Origin: Henricia sp. BOLD:AAB3569
Lineage: Eukaryota > Echinodermata > Asteroidea > Spinulosida > Echinasteridae
Direction: 5' to 3'
Assembly: GCA_037783545.1 (NCBI GenBank)
Contig: JBBELK010000380.1
Span: 372,001 to 436,000 of the forward strand
Length of the DNA: 64,000 nt
Positions 50,905 through 63,690 of this stretch are shown piece by piece. The notes under the pieces were generated by a model. The model ran no database searches, was not told the origin of the DNA, and saw nothing but the letters and a program-made list of their open reading frames with translations. A program made the translations under genes and the position numbers. Position 1 is the first letter of the stretch; every line of letters begins with the position of its first letter.

Positions 50905-52544
50905 GTAAGTATATGACGTTGCACCTAAGAAAGGAAAAAGCCTAAGCTTCCATCAATGTCCTCTTATATAGTTCCATTTATGTACATGTACATGTAGCTA
51001 TATTGGCTTTTTTGTTGTTGAAAGGTTTGGGGTTGCAAAATTGTGATTTTGCTCAGACCTTTTCCAGACAGTTTTTTTTTTCAGTGGAACTCAGAGTTTC
51101 TTAAAAATATGCTGTGCAACATCTGACTATTGAATTGTTACTGTTGAAACACATCATTTAAAAATTGTCAGCATGAGCTCTTTTTTTTTACTTGAGTGTG
51201 GGTCATCTCTATACGTACATTGTACACATGTAGAACTGACAGCTTAGTGCAGCGACCCCTTCTACCTTGCAGGCTCATACTGAATGCAGTCCCCTTCCCT
51301 CCTCATCCCCCATCCTCAATTAGATTCCAAATCTACTCTCTTCAAATGCACTTGAAGATGCACAGATACTTTCAAATCCTTCCCGAACTCGATACTCCTA
51401 GTTGGCCCAATTCCCAGCAGGGACCCGTATTCTCAGTATATGCTAGTCCGCTCCTACCTACGTCACACTTCAGGCTTCTAAATTTGTCCTGTCAAGGCCT
51501 CTGCTAACAAGGATGAGAATGTTCCCCCGGTACAGCTCCTCCTGACCCCCTTGGGCTGATGTGTATGATACGGCTTGTTGAGCTGAGGCGGTTTGAGTTT
51601 GTCGTTATCGTCTGCTCTGGAAAGCCAGGCTTTGGGGGGAGGGGGGTGGTTAGGGGGGAGTATCGACAGTTACGCAAGCGTCTGCCATTCATTGAGGGAT
51701 TTATGTACATGTAGTCAAAAATGGAGGGCCTCCGGCTGCTTGCCGCCACCCTGGCTCAGCTGGAAGATCTCCGACGAGACTGGGGACTTGGCAGGGAACA
51801 GATAATGGCTTCACTAATTTAACATGTCACTAACTGAAAAAATGATAAAGTACATCTCTTAGACCTCTGGTACAGCATTTAAAGCCAAAGTGAATATGTC
51901 ATCTTCTGTTAGTTGACAGAGTAATGCCTCGACACTAAAAATCACTAAACCATTTCTCTGTGCTTTTGCAATGGATGGTTTAGCTGCTGACTCTGTGTTA
52001 CATTTTACCATGGCAACAGACGTCACATTTTGGGATATGAAACACAATATCTGTCACAACTTCTTGCAACAACTTTTCATGTGAAAGTGGATTGAAAAAG
52101 TATAGACACTAGAGTGAAATGACTTAAAAGGGCCACATAGGGCCATTTTTGTGATACAGGATGGGACATGGCTATCCCATGTCAGTTACGGCATACGTAC
52201 ACGTGTGGCATGTGTGGCAGTCACGGGGTCTATGTGGCACTTACAAAGTACTGCGAGGTAATAGAGAAGGAATTTCGAAAAGTTAAAATTTTTAATACCA
52301 TGTGTGCCTTGTCCACTCCCGTGGTGCCAGTTAATTTCATGTGGTTTTTCTGGACCGGTTTTTCATGGGGAACAAGAGTATTTTGGGGAAAATTAGGCCC
52401 AAATTCTGAACCCACACCCTAAAAAGGGGCGGGGCAGGGGAGTGGGCGGGGGAGTCTAGGGCATCCAAATAGTCTGGCAGGAGGATTAGGGTCCTATATG
52501 CACCCTCTTCCAAGATGCCAAAATTATTCGGGGCATCTAGTGCT
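50905..52544. other. Host non-coding DNA
   Basis: No gene recognised; includes a G-rich tract (51640-51660) and short unrelated ORFs. Confidence 0.45.
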
Positions 52545-52547
52545 TAA

Positions 52548-53498
52548 TGCTACGTTTACACCATGTCCCCGGCGCCCCGGTTTGGCCAAAACGTAGCGTG
52601 CCGTGGAACTTTTGTCGTCTTTTTATTACTTTGGCTCGACTCGGCCCTAGTTGGGCCGGTGTGTTGCGTTCTACCACGGTGCGTTACGTCCCGGTACGGA
52701 AAGCGTGGCGCGACGTGCCGGTTCCGGGCCGCGAGACGGACGGCGCGCTACGTTTCAAGCGCCGTTCCACTACGGATGGGTCCACGTCCCAGGCCGGCCT
52801 GCTAAGTTCTGATGCGGTGCCTCGCGTCCGTCCCGTTCGTGTCACGTTTGTTGTCCCGGCCCAATACGTTCCCGACGGTGTGCGAGGGTCTGCTGCGGCG
52901 ACCTGCGACTGAACGTGGCAGCTGTCACGTTTCACGCCCGGTGGTCACCCGGTGGTCTCCCGGTGAGCCCCGGTGGGTATAAATAGTGCGCTCCACACCT
53001 TCATTTTTACTTCGTCCTGGAGCGCGACGCAGTGAGGCGTAACTGGCCGTGAGCAACAACCGTCACACACCTTGTCGCACCGCAGTTCACCAGGCCGCAT
53101 TCACACCATGCTGTGGCCGCTACCGTGTCGGGCCCTGGCAGACCGTGGGGTGCCGGGCTTCCAAACGTGGCGGAGCGCGAGGCACCGGCTGCGATCAGAG
53201 GTCCCCGGCACCCCAAGGTGCCACACCCCGGTGAGTCAAGGCACACTGCGGTCCGTCACGCCCTGTGACGGAAGCCCCGTCCCACTGCGGCCCAGGACGA
53301 TTCTCATTAGTGCCGGGACTGCCGGGGCAAATTTTTTTGACAGAGCTGCTCACCGGCCGGTGGCAAGGGTGAGCTAGCTACGGTCATTCACGTTTCGCCA
53401 CCCCGGTCCCCTACGCTCCCCGACGTCCATCCCGGTGCCTCCACGGTGCTCCTCTACCGGGGCGCCGGGACTGCCGGGGACATGGTGTAAACGTAGCA
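52548..53498. mobile_element. GC-rich 951-bp TIR element with TAA duplication
   Basis: Ends begin TGCTACGTTTACACCATGTC and its complement, about 28 bp of good match extending into CCCCGGC, with TAA on both outer sides (52545-52547 and 53499-53501). A 3-bp TAA/TTA duplication suggests a PIF/Harbinger-type non-autonomous element. The inside is far more GC-rich than the surroundings, with CCCGGTGG-type repeats near 52937-52978 and a TATA box (GGTATAAATAG near 52977-52987). Confidence 0.82.
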
Positions 53499-55499
53499 TA
53501 AGGAATTTTGGTATAATTGCCATTGGACAAAAACTCCCACGGGTCCTAATTAGTATATTTCAAAGATGGCCGCCATCAGAATTCATAGCCACCTTTTCAG
53601 CTGATTTAGACCATGGGGCATAGGTGATTATCTTTCAGTTTCGTGGCGCAGTTCTCAGAACTATGTGGAAATAGCAAATTCTATTAGTCAATGTCAAGTG
53701 AATTACAAAAACCAAAATCCACAAACCCGAAAATCACCAGATTTTTATATTTTTACATTTAAATTTTTCTTTCAAAAATAGCGCCCTCTGTTGGCCAATT
53801 TTGGAGAACTGTGTGCATTTCCTATGGAGGTGGCCATGGTACAGTGTATATAGCCAAATTGACTGCTGTGTGCAGTTTATTAGCTTTTGCTATTAGAGAA
53901 AATTCATGTAATGGCTTCTAGTGTCACATAATGCTAAACAATTATTTAAATCATCAAGGCAAAACCTATACTCGAAATAATTTTTTTGAGGTTTCACATA
54001 GTCTTGCTTTATTCCATTGCACTTCAGTGTGCCAACATCTCATTTGTTTTGCTGAATAGATTTGTGATCTGTGGCCAATTCTGAGATTGGAATACAGTGA
54101 AACTTGTATACAGTGGCCAACCTCGGGACTGCAAAAAAACCTGGCCACTGGCCACATTATAGAGGTTGCTTATGCATTGTACGCGTGGCCACTATAAGCA
54201 GGAGGCTTGTTTATCAAGGTGGGCTTATTAACAAGTTTCACTGTTACAGTATTATTAAACGCATTATACATATAAATTAAAGTTAATTTCCAATATGAAC
54301 ATTTTTGTGGATCTTCAAATTACATTTTACTAATCTGTTAGCTGTCCATGTCTACTCTACTTTTCAGTAGTATATTGTGAATCATCTCAAACTGTCACTA
54401 TGATGGAAATTGGGCACACACACTGATAAACAAAAATGGGCAAATTTTGCCCAACTTTGTTTCAAATATCAACATACCCATCTTTGGGGTGCAAAATACC
54501 CAACTGGTGTTGGGTAACAGCCTTATACCCAATTTTTGGTTAAATTTATTCAACCAATATTTCGGTGAATGTGCATATCCAATTATTGGTTATAAGTTAA
54601 TTATCCAACGTTTGGGTAAATGTGCATGGCCAATTGTTGGTTTAATTCAATCATCCAAGGTTTGGGTAAGATTGCATGTGTGTGAAACTTTGAGAAACGT
54701 TAAGAAATGCCTGTAGCCTATCAAGTTGCTGGATTTTCGCGCATGCTTACTTAGCGTTACTTTTTAACACCAGTAAAATGTACACCAAGATACTAAATAG
54801 GATTATAAAAATCAGGATATACATCTGGAACAACTCCATCATGAGAAGTGTGGAAAGAACACGTACATAAACATGCGCTCCTAAGCATTTATTTCAACAG
54901 CCTTCTGGTCAAATTCAGTCCATACACTATACATTGCTGTTTATTATTTGCAAGCCGAGGAAACTGAACCAAAATTCAAGCAAAAGGCCCATTTCATTCA
55001 TCTTAACATACATAATACACACAAACCTTTTCTACAATATGTTGTCACACTGTGTTTCGGGTTTATTATTTGCAAGTCTGTGATATTAAAATTACTAACA
55101 CCACAATCCAAGCAAATGACGTCTCTGCTGCCCAACACGTTGGATATACAGCAAGCTTTTTAGCAGTATGTTAACGAAGTGGTGTGGTTTTTAATATTTG
55201 GGAGACAAATCACCAAAATCCAAGCAAATTAGACCTGGGTTGCTCAACACATTGGGTAATTATACAGCAAATATTTTCTGCAGCATGTTGGTCACATCAT
55301 GAACATGGCTTACCCAAAAGTCGAGCATATTTGGCCCGAGATACCCAACAGGCATGTTGGGCATATACGAAAAGATTTCTGCTCTATATGTTGAATTTAA
55401 CCAACAATTGTATGCGGTTGTTCCCAGGTGTGCGGTTGCTATAATGCGTCCTGCTTTGTGTTAAAAATTCCCCAATAACTGGAGATAAATGTCATAAGT

Positions 55500-55940
55500 G
55501 TATAATTTGCTCAGCATTTTAATACTTTCAGCACGCGCTATAATAAATGGACACCCCTTGACCAACGGAACTTGGGATGAGCGAAAAATCGTACGGGCCG
55601 TATAGAACTTGGATGGTTTACCCATAAAGAACATTTTCTGCATAATGATCCAACAAATGTCCTAATGAAATTCTCCAACTTTATTTTACCCATCATATTT
55701 TGTACAGTATACTTTGAAGCGCCCACTCTGGTCTTCACAATCTCCAACAGATGGAGAAAATATTGTTTGTCTATATAATATATGCTCAACCTTTTAATAC
55801 TTTCAGCAAGAGGTAAAAAAAAACCACCAATAAATAGCCGCTGTTTCCCCAATTTACAGAACTTTGCATGTAACCAACGTTGGTGTCCTGGATGTTTTAC
55901 CCAACGGAGCATTTTCTGCATATGTTGAGGAAATATGGCC
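55500..55940. repeat. Diverged tandem pair of about 279 bp inside the foldback element
   Basis: The words TTTTAATACTTTCAGCA and, further on, ACCCA(T/A)-AA-ATTTTCTGCATA recur about 279 bp apart (55517 and 55796 for the first). The copies are old and carry only fragmentary ORFs with similar reading (AESIKxLS). Confidence 0.6.
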
Positions 55941-56055
55941 TAACAAACGTCAAAATGTTTACAGTGCACCATTGTTAATAACACGCGTAGAATGCATAAG
56001 CAACCTCTATGTCAGTGGCCAGGTTTTTTTTGCAGTCCCGAGGTTGGCCACTATA

Positions 56056-56590
56056 TGGGTCATTCCATAAATACGGGACCCAGTGTCCCCCTTTACGTCG
56101 TGACACTTCCGGAGTTGATTTTTATACATACCGGGCTTCAGAGAACAGTTACCTTCAGCATATGAACAATATATATATTGGCCTCTTAAATCGAACAACA
56201 CTGGTGCGATCTTCTAAATGCACGTGTGACATTTTGAAATTTATATTGAAGAATTATTGAAATTTCGCTCATAATATGATTTTAATTGATAAGGTATAGG
56301 TTCCACAGGTATAAGGTAAAACCAGAAGCTACCTTTTCCAGAAAGAACCTGGTCAAAAAGAATTTTAAAATGCCTTGGTGTCCCCACTTACGTCGTTAAA
56401 CAATTTTCTCGAATATTATCAAAACTATGACACCATGGCATGTCTAAATGTTTGGAAATTGTTTCAAATATCCTACACTATCAGAAATTGCACGGAAATT
56501 TATTCAAAATAGTTTGGTAACTTGAAAAGGCCATTTTTAAAAATGCATCAAAATGTCACACTTTGGCCCCCATATTTATGGAATGACCCA
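56056..56590. mobile_element. 535-bp MITE nested in the right arm
   Basis: TGGGTCATTCCATAAATA at the left end faces its complement at 56573-56590. The segment has no counterpart in the left arm 53606-54187, which shows it inserted after the large inverted repeat had formed. Near each end lies a CCCCxTTACGTCGT-type word. Confidence 0.85.
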
Positions 56591-57116
56591 CATAGGCCTA
56601 CAAGTTTCACTGTATTCCAATCTCAGAATTAACCACAGATCACAAATCTATTCAGCAAAACAAATGAGATGTTGGCACAGTGAAGTGCAATGGAATAAAG
56701 CAAGACTATGTGAAACCTCAAAAAGTTTGTTTCGAGTATACGTTGACTCTTATGATTTAAATTATTGTTTAGCATTATGTGACACTAGAAGCGCAAGCCA
56801 TTACATGAATTTTCTCTAATAGCAAAAGCTAATAAACTGCACACAGCAGTCAATTTGGCTATATACACTGTACCATGGCCACCTCCATAGGAAATGCACA
56901 CAGTTCTCCAAAATTGGCCAACAGAGGGCGCTATTTTTGAAAGAAAAATTTAAATGTAAAAATATAAAAATCTGGTGATTTTCGGGTTTGTGGATTTTGG
57001 TTTTTGTAATTCACTTGACATTGACTAATAGAATTTGCTATTTCCACATAGTTCTGAGAGGTGCGCCACGAAAATCACTTTCTGAACACATTTTGCTGCC
57101 TTGCCCCATGGTCTAA

Positions 57117-58309
57117 TTTTAAAGATTCTGGTGTTGCACTACAATGTATGGTTTTCTGTGGTTCTGAATCCAATTCTAAGTTTTTTTTAAATGATGAGAG
57201 GTCAGGGTCACGTGATTAGGCTGAGGATCAGGGTCATTTCCAAGATGGCCGCCTTTTAAATTACATGTAACAGATATCGGGTGCAGCCGATTATACCTAC
57301 ATGTACACCTGCAGTGACTACACCTGGCACCTGTTAATTTCTCATTCCCCGGGGTGAGTTTAACCCTGCTCAGGACCAGAGTTGAAAATTTTGGCCCCTG
57401 GCGAGACACTTTCCCCGGGGCGTATGGTAGTGGGAAAAAGGGCAGCCGGGGCGGGTTCTCACGAATTGTTCAAGTGAGGGACGAGGTACCGGGGTGAGTA
57501 CAAATTGTATGTCACCAAATCGTTCTCAGAGACCTTATTGTACTTTGCTTCACGCTTTCATACTTTTCAGGTTGCAGTGGGAGCGCCAGCGTGATCGCGG
57601 TTGAGTGTGGCAGGGAGTACAGTGTACATGTATAAGAGAACAGTGTACATGTACATGTATATTGGACATTAATTTTGTTTGTACCATGCAAACCTGTGAT
57701 TTTTAAAAATCTTGACCATGTACATGTGTACATCACTGCTTTACAGGGAAGAGTTAATCTGGTTACAAACTCTGTGCTTCATGGACTCCTTAATTTTGCA
57801 AATTGAATCAAATCAATTAATCCATCCCACACTTAAGTGTCTAGCTACCAAGGATGCCAGCTGTCCCACTATTGACTGGATTTCAGGATAGCAGAGGTTT
57901 TGAGTGTTACGCTGTCACTGATCTGTTCTGTGTTGTGGCCATCTGTTACATTGTTAGCCGATATTAGTCCGTAACCCAACATATCCTAGTTCGTCCAGTT
58001 CACTCACTGAACTCTACGCATTCAGTGTTCAGTAATGAACATGAGGTCCAGTGATGTCACCTAGAAAATATTTTTAACTTGGTGGATCACTCTCGGCCAG
58101 TAGGATATGATATATGGCAGCAGGATTGATGGCTTTTCCTCTAAATAAGATTTTGAGCCCAGGACACTAGTGTGTAGGTCCAGGTGGCTTTGTGTGTTAA
58201 TCATGTTAATTGCTTTCCAAGCCTTTAGCTAGAGGTCTGGTTTGTTAAAATTCCCACCTGTCAATGCTGACAATAATTATATACTATACGTGTACATGAA
58301 CATTCTTCA
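57117..58309. other. Host non-coding DNA
   Basis: No gene recognised. GC-rich block at 57350-57500; ACATGTAC palindromes at 57620-57730. Confidence 0.45.
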
Positions 58310-58856
58310 TTAAAGGCCTGTAGATGATCTGTTTTTGAGCGATTCTGCGAATAAAACCATTATAAATCAAAAGAAAGACATTGATCAACAAACTCATCCG
58401 AAGAAATTTCAGCTTTGTCAAATGTACCACGTTTAAAAAAAACATGAAAATCCATATGCGTTTTCCTGGTCTTGGCGGGGTGTTTCAAATATTCGTTCTC
58501 GGTTGATCGGGTAGCTATGTGGCTTGCGTCATGCACTCTGTGGCGCACATCATATACTGCGTGTGCGCGCGATCCATAAAAATGCATCGCGTTGGAACAC
58601 GCACACGCAGTACACAGCGCCCATGCATTTTGGACCGCGTAGATGCGAACCAAAAATAAGTAAATCGTTTGCAAACGATCTAAATAATTTCATCTTTACA
58701 GATTATTTTCTGGTAAAATTATATCATTTTGAGCAGAAACCTTTCATTGGGTAGTTGCTATTAATTAAATCTCTACTTTCGGAACTTTTCCCCTGTAAAC
58801 TCGTCGATTACTTTTGGGGTCATTGCAAATGATACACGTGTACACTGGGCCTTTAA
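58310..58856 (-). repeat. TTAAAGG-ended dispersed element, copy B (most complete)
   Basis: 547 bp with ends TTAAAGGCCTG and GGGCCTTTAA, inverted relative to copy A at 37805. The middle contains AAATCGTTTGCAAACGATCT, a perfect short palindrome. A GC-rich internal hairpin (GCGTGTGCGCGCGATCC...ACACGCACACGC) lies at 58560-58610. No ORF; non-autonomous DNA transposon. Confidence 0.8.
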
Positions 58857-59536
58857 GTGTACTTGTATCTTTTCGGTCAGTGACATGAATTGTACATTTA
58901 CAGTCTTGATGTCTTCTAATGTACATAATGCATTTAAATCTTGTACTCGTGCACAGTTAAAAATAAAAGGAAATAAAGGTCAAATTCAAATTAGTACATG
59001 TACCGGTAGTTCAGGTTGCTGTGATTTTTATGCGAAGGTTCTCGACATCGTCCAGAGAACAAGGGAGAAGGAGGGGAGCATCTTTTTTTGGTTTGGAATG
59101 TCTCAAGAGCATGAGGGAGAATTATTTTTCTGAGAATGCGCTATAGGGCAGTTTTAAATATCTTCATGTTCAAAAAGAGTTTAACAAATTGGTAGCTTTT
59201 ATGGACACCTGTACATGTACGGTACTTGTACGTGCACATGTACAAAAGGATTCCACATTTACAATTTTGACACATTGAAAAATACATGTAGCTATGTGTT
59301 TCACTAAAGTGTGCAGAAAATGGGACAATAGGCTATTTAGACCGAGGTCTGATTCACCTTTTTCAAGTCGCCTTTTGGGTAGGGTTGAACCCTAAAATTG
59401 CCGAATTGAGCTCCGCAATTGTCAAGATACATGTATTGTGTAAATTGTAGGATCATTAGTAATTTCAAAAAATTGAAATATGCGATACATTAAAATGTCA
59501 TTAATCAAACAGCCATTAATCATACAGTCAACATCT
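58857..59536. other. Host non-coding DNA
   Basis: Nothing recognised beyond ACATGTAC-type palindromes. Confidence 0.45.
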
Positions 59537-59668
59537 ACATTTTCTTTCTCCATTCTTCCGAAAGAAAATTCTTTTCTTTTCTATATCTACCTCATGTGAT
59601 GAGACACAACACAAAGAAATTACACCAAAAACTTTTTTGGAGAACATTTGGTAGGAAGAGCCGCCTAC
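59537..59668 (+). repeat. Repeat copy 1 (pair with 61159-61285)
   Basis: TTTCTTTCTCCATTCTTCCG to GTAGGAAGAGCCGCCTACCT is shared almost base for base with 61159-61285; a diverged inverted copy is at 194-251. Confidence 0.9.
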
Positions 59669-60486
59669 CTCGCTATATTTCATATACCAACACAATTCAA
59701 TCATTGAATTTGATATACACAACAATAACTTTCAAAACATTTACACACTGTAGCCCAACATGGGCCGATTGCGGAATCCGCTAGAATCAAATGTTCGTTT
59801 GAACAGTGCTAAACAATAGTGAATGGCATACTTCGAAATTTCAGGAGATTGCCGATAAAAAATAAAATAATAATGTATATGCTCAGGGTTGAACAATTAG
59901 TTTAGGAACCCAATGAGTTTGACGATAGTAAGCTGGGAACACCCATCGCAGAAAAATATCTCTCGGCGATTTTACTGGGCAAGTGCGAGTGAAAGTCCTG
60001 CCTGCCTATAGTGACATCCGCTCCTTGACGTAGCTGGTCAGTTTTAGACAGTTTTGTTTTCAGAAATTGTGCAATCGGCACGGCTAACGTTGCTGATATC
60101 GCTAAGACGAAGAGAACCAGCGTAGCTGATGAAGCAACTTAAAAAGGATCCTTTAGTCAGCTAAGGTAGCCGCAGAGTGCCCGTAGGCATCGAAGAGCTG
60201 GCTCATTACCGCCGGTGAAACCGGTTATGGGTCGATAGCTAATGTGCGTCTGTATCTTTGGAGCGCCATCTTGATGAGTGGGTCGTCGTGGGGGTTGCAA
60301 TTAAGTCGACTAAGCGATGTCAAGTATAGGCAAGGTTGCTGGGTCGAACGAGAAACGCCGAGATGCCGTCGTTAGATGATGCCCAGGCTTCCCAGTGCTT
60401 ACACACGGAAGATCAGATCAGAGTAGGTTTTCGTGATGGGTAATGCCTTGGCCGAGAGGAGTATGCGATGGCAACTGACGTCTGGC
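59669..60486. other. Unassigned, probably retroelement-derived
   Basis: No intact gene. GC-richer than the DNA to the left, and adjacent to repeats that also flank the degraded DIRS-like element, so it may be part of a related insertion. Confidence 0.35.
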
Positions 60487-60855
60487 CAGCAGTTGAAGAT
60501 CTGGGTCAGTGTATGATACGAGCGAACTGCTCCCGTGTTTCTGAAACAAAAATATATACGAGAAACAGCAAAGCAGCTGGAAATAGCTGGAGTGTCTAAT
60601 TGACAAACATGAGTTTTTTCTTCCGAATTAGGCATAAAGGCCCATTGTGAAGGTGGCGCGAAGGCCAAAATATTCACAGCAGTTGAAGATCTGGGTCAGT
60701 GTATGTACGAGCGAACTGCTCCCGTATTTCTGAAACAAAAATACGAAAAACAGCAAAGCAGCTGCAGTGTGTAACTGACAAATTAGTTTTTTCTTTCGAA
60801 TTAGGCATAATGGCTCATTATGAACGTGGCGCGAAGGCCAACACATTCACAGCGT
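60487..60855. repeat. Tandem duplication of about 185 bp
   Basis: CAGCAGTTGAAGATCTGGGT starts units at 60487 and 60677; both run through GCGAACTGCTCCCGT, AACAGCAAAGCAGCTG and GTGGCGCGAAGGCCAA to a second ATTCACAGC. Confidence 0.88.
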
Positions 60856-61009
60856 CGATTCGGCGCCCAACACCGACAGTGGCCACGAAAAACCCCCACG
60901 TGGGGGGAAACGTGGGCGCGACCCGGATGTTGGACGAAGGTCGCGCTCCCTTGCTCCGAACGACGCTGCGAAGCAACAATTATTATATAAAGGGCTGGGA
61001 GGGTGGGTA

Positions 61010-61130
61010 AGCGAGGTGAGGTTGCTCAACCGACAATGAACCGTGAATAGAACGGTTGGCGTTTATATGAACGACCACTGAAAAGGGTTACGTAACAAAG
61101 CGCGCTTGGAATTAGCGCGCTACACCTGTC
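61010..61130. repeat. Direct repeat, left copy (121 bp)
   Basis: AGCGAGGTGAGGTTGCTCAA through GCGCGCTACACCTGTC is repeated at 63880-64000 with one visible mismatch. The two copies bracket the degraded DIRS/Ngaro-like retroelement and may be its terminal or split repeats. Confidence 0.9.
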
Positions 61131-61158
61131 GTTCGATAACGAAAAGAAAAGATACTTT

Positions 61159-61285
61159 CTTTCTCCATTCTTCCGAAAGAAAATTCTTTTCTTTTCTATA
61201 TCTACCTCATGTGATGAGACACAACACAAAGAAATTACACCAAAAACTTTTTTGGAGAACATTTGGTAGGAAGAGCCGCCTACCT
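61159..61285 (+). repeat. Repeat copy 2 (pair with 59537-59668)
   Basis: Near-identical to 59537-59668, diverging after GCCGCCTACCT. It lies directly next to the 121-bp direct repeat. Confidence 0.9.
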
Positions 61286-61317
61286 GAGCGAGAACGCCAA
61301 CAGACGGGCAGGGAACA

Positions 61318-61740
61318 AATAGACCACCAAATGGGTCTAACATTTTCGAAATGCACTATAATATATCACTGATGCACGTTAAATCGGCATCCCCAAAAAA
61401 TGGACTAATTCGCAATACCATACAGAGGTACAGTGCTAGCCTTAAAGAGGCAATTAGCAGAACAACATTTCAATGAAAATTAGACCACCAAATGGGTCAA
61501 TTTTTCATTGTACAATAATTTTCCACTGATGCACGCAAATCGGCATCGCCCAAAAAGGGACTGAATGGCAGGAGTTCAACATTTTGAATGTACGCGTACA
61601 GTGTGAGCCTAAAGGGATAAAGACCAACAATTTTCTTTGCAACACAATTAGACGAACAAAAGGGTCGAATATTTTTGGAACGTAAAAATGTTTTAGGAAT
61701 TATTGATGCGAGCAAACCGGCATCGGCAAGAAGACGCAGT
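61318..61740. repeat. Three diverged tandem units of about 165 bp
   Basis: Units start near 61318, 61479 and 61647 with A(A)TTAGACCACCAAATGGGTC or a variant, and carry CACTGATGCACG and AAATCGGCATC-type words. Diverged, non-coding. Confidence 0.75.
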
Positions 61741-61761
61741 TCTCATGAACTGAAAAGATAT

Positions 61762-61892
61762 CGACCCTATGCACGGCGGCCACGACAGAGGGAAGTCACA
61801 TTGTCATAGTACGAGTAGGCACATTGTGGATCTATTGTCACATTTAAATATGAAAACATGTCCCCCGTCATGGCCGCCGTGCACAAGGTCTA
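61762..61892. repeat. 131-bp short foldback
   Basis: GACCCTATGCACGGCGGCCA at the left end faces the complement of TGGCCGCCGTGCACAAGGTC at the right end. Non-coding MITE-like insertion. Confidence 0.75.
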
Positions 61893-61989
61893 TTGTACTT
61901 GTGAGATTTACCACACAACCTGCACTTACGTGCAGAAAGTGCAATGCAGGAAGTACAGAACCCGAAATTAGATGTACGTGTGGGTAATG

Positions 61990-63690
61990 AAGAATCGAAG
62001 CGAAGTGCTAAACAATCAAATGACAGTGTCCTAAGGAAGGAGGGGTAAGTGGAATATGTACCCACCTCCAATCCTTCGCGTTAATGTGCAAGTGGATGCC
62101 GTTGGGGCATACGATAGGCCAAAAAGGAAGATGTAGGCCAACGTGGAACAACCAATGTACCAGTAATATTGCCCGAAAGGATGCGCTTAAATACTTGGAC
62201 TATCAAATAAACTGGGGGACAAAAATAATTATTCTTACCCGCCCAATTAATACTGTGAAAACGCGTCTATACTCTGGCTGCGCGCGCGTACCAGAATCTG
62301 GAACTAAATAGATTAATCTTGGCATTGCGAGGCGAGGCAAATCTATCAACTGTGTGAAGGCTCTATAGGCTATTCAGAAATTTGAATGATTTCTGATCGA
62401 CTGACCAGTTGTCGAAGTCGCGCAATTGACTAATTTTGTCCGCTAGCGAGTTTTCGTGTCTGGGTAACAAAAAAGTGAGGTTGGAAACCGTTTCGGTATA
62501 GGAAAAACATAGAGTCGTCCCACGTGCAGCGAGACTCAATCGCGCGAGTTATGAATTTAAATACAAGACCGAGTGCCAATAAGGATGAGATTATGTGACC
62601 GGTAAAACGGGCCAAGTCTCGCACGGGAATTGTCCGATTGGACTGGTGCAAGTGTAGGAGAAATGAAATGATTACGAGAATTGTCTATTTTTTGGTTTGC
62701 GGAACAAGATAATAAGTCCCATGATGCGATAGTTTAGTTAGGTGACCACACGCGTTTAGTTCTAATTCGCTCTTTGTTGTGATGGAACGAACGAAGGAGA
62801 CGTTGCATGGCGGAAGCGAAATCAGGATCGGGAGATACGATAAGGCCGTCGTCGATGTACATCAACGCGATAATGCCGTTCAGCCGATAGTGGTGGACTA
62901 ATGGTCTAGTGAGCTTGGTAAATACGTGGCAATTAAATGCTACTAAGGCCGAAATTAAAAGGCTGAACGTTAAAGGTAACGCGCGACTGAATCGTTATGG
63001 CGCCAAGAAAAACATTGGATGCAGGAAATAGAAAACTATAAACGCAACTTTTTGCTGCGACCGTCAAAGGGTTGCAACAATATGGAGGACTGAATTGTGC
63101 GTCAATGCAACGTTTTCCCCCAATAACTCCTTCGCTAAAATGCAAATTGGGGGTTTGAGCTTACCCTTAAAACCCCGAGGTACTTGCTCAGAAGTTTCTT
63201 AGTCACGCGGTGGTGACGTCGGTAGTAGATAGTTGAGGTCGGCGCTGGGGCTGTCCGATCGAGTGATCGGAAGGCAGGGCAGTTGGTCCGGACGTACATG
63301 GCCTGCGATTCCACACTGGAAACAGGTGCGGAATTCCGGACGATAGGTGTCACTGCGAAAAAGGGCGAAATGAAGGCACAGCAGGAGGGCGCTCAGGAAT
63401 GTGAGCCTTGGCCTTGAATTTCTTTGCAGATTCAGTTCTTTTTGTAGCGCTAGCAGCCATTTTGTTCTGCTTTTCGGAGTCGTTTCTCATCATCCGAGTA
63501 GTCAGTTAGGTCGTCAGTAATGTACTCTTTAACTGTAGCCCAACCTTGCGAGGAACGATCCGCCAATTTAATTAGTTTTTTGGCGTTGCTTGATGTCGGC
63601 GCTGGCTTGCTCGAGAGCCTCCCTTGTTGCGCTGTTATCTCCAGCGTCCAGTGACGTTAAAGTAGAGTCAATTAAAGCCGAGAGTTTTTC
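61990..63690 (-). pseudogene. Degraded DIRS/Ngaro-type retroelement: Gag, RT, RNase H
   Basis: Read on the minus strand. Gag-like words lie at 63595-63680 (SLDAGDNSATREALEQA) and 63481-63585 (KLADRSSQGWATVKEY; DYSDDEKR), in two frames. RT pieces include FTKLTRPLVHHYRLNGI and MYIDDGLIVSPDP (YIDD codons at 62848-62859), then RDLARFTGHIISSLLALG at 62430-62651. The RNase H/post-RT region has DRFASPRNAKINLFSSRFW (about 62270-62355) and LPFWPIVCP (about 62110). This order and wording are those of tyrosine-recombinase retroelements. Many stops and frame changes make it a relic, and no recombinase domain is visible before the left repeat. Confidence 0.78.

Larger units (their letters stand above)
53606..57116. 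mobile_element. 3.5-kb long-inverted-repeat (foldback-like) element
   Basis: The left arm 53606-54187 (TTAGACCATGGGGC...GTACGCG) is repeated inverted at 55981-57116, the right arm being split by a nested 535-bp MITE. Arm landmarks are GCGCCCTCTGTTGGCCAAT, GGAGGTGGCCATGGTACAGT and GCAACCTCTATA-type words on opposite strands. The 1.8-kb middle has degenerate TTGGGTAA/ACCCAA repeats and no transposase. Ends show no clear duplication. Confidence 0.88.

Noticed and set aside
52547-52935. Arg/Pro-rich ORFs in the GC-rich element
   Set aside because: They occur on both strands in several frames as expected from high GC; none has a domain.
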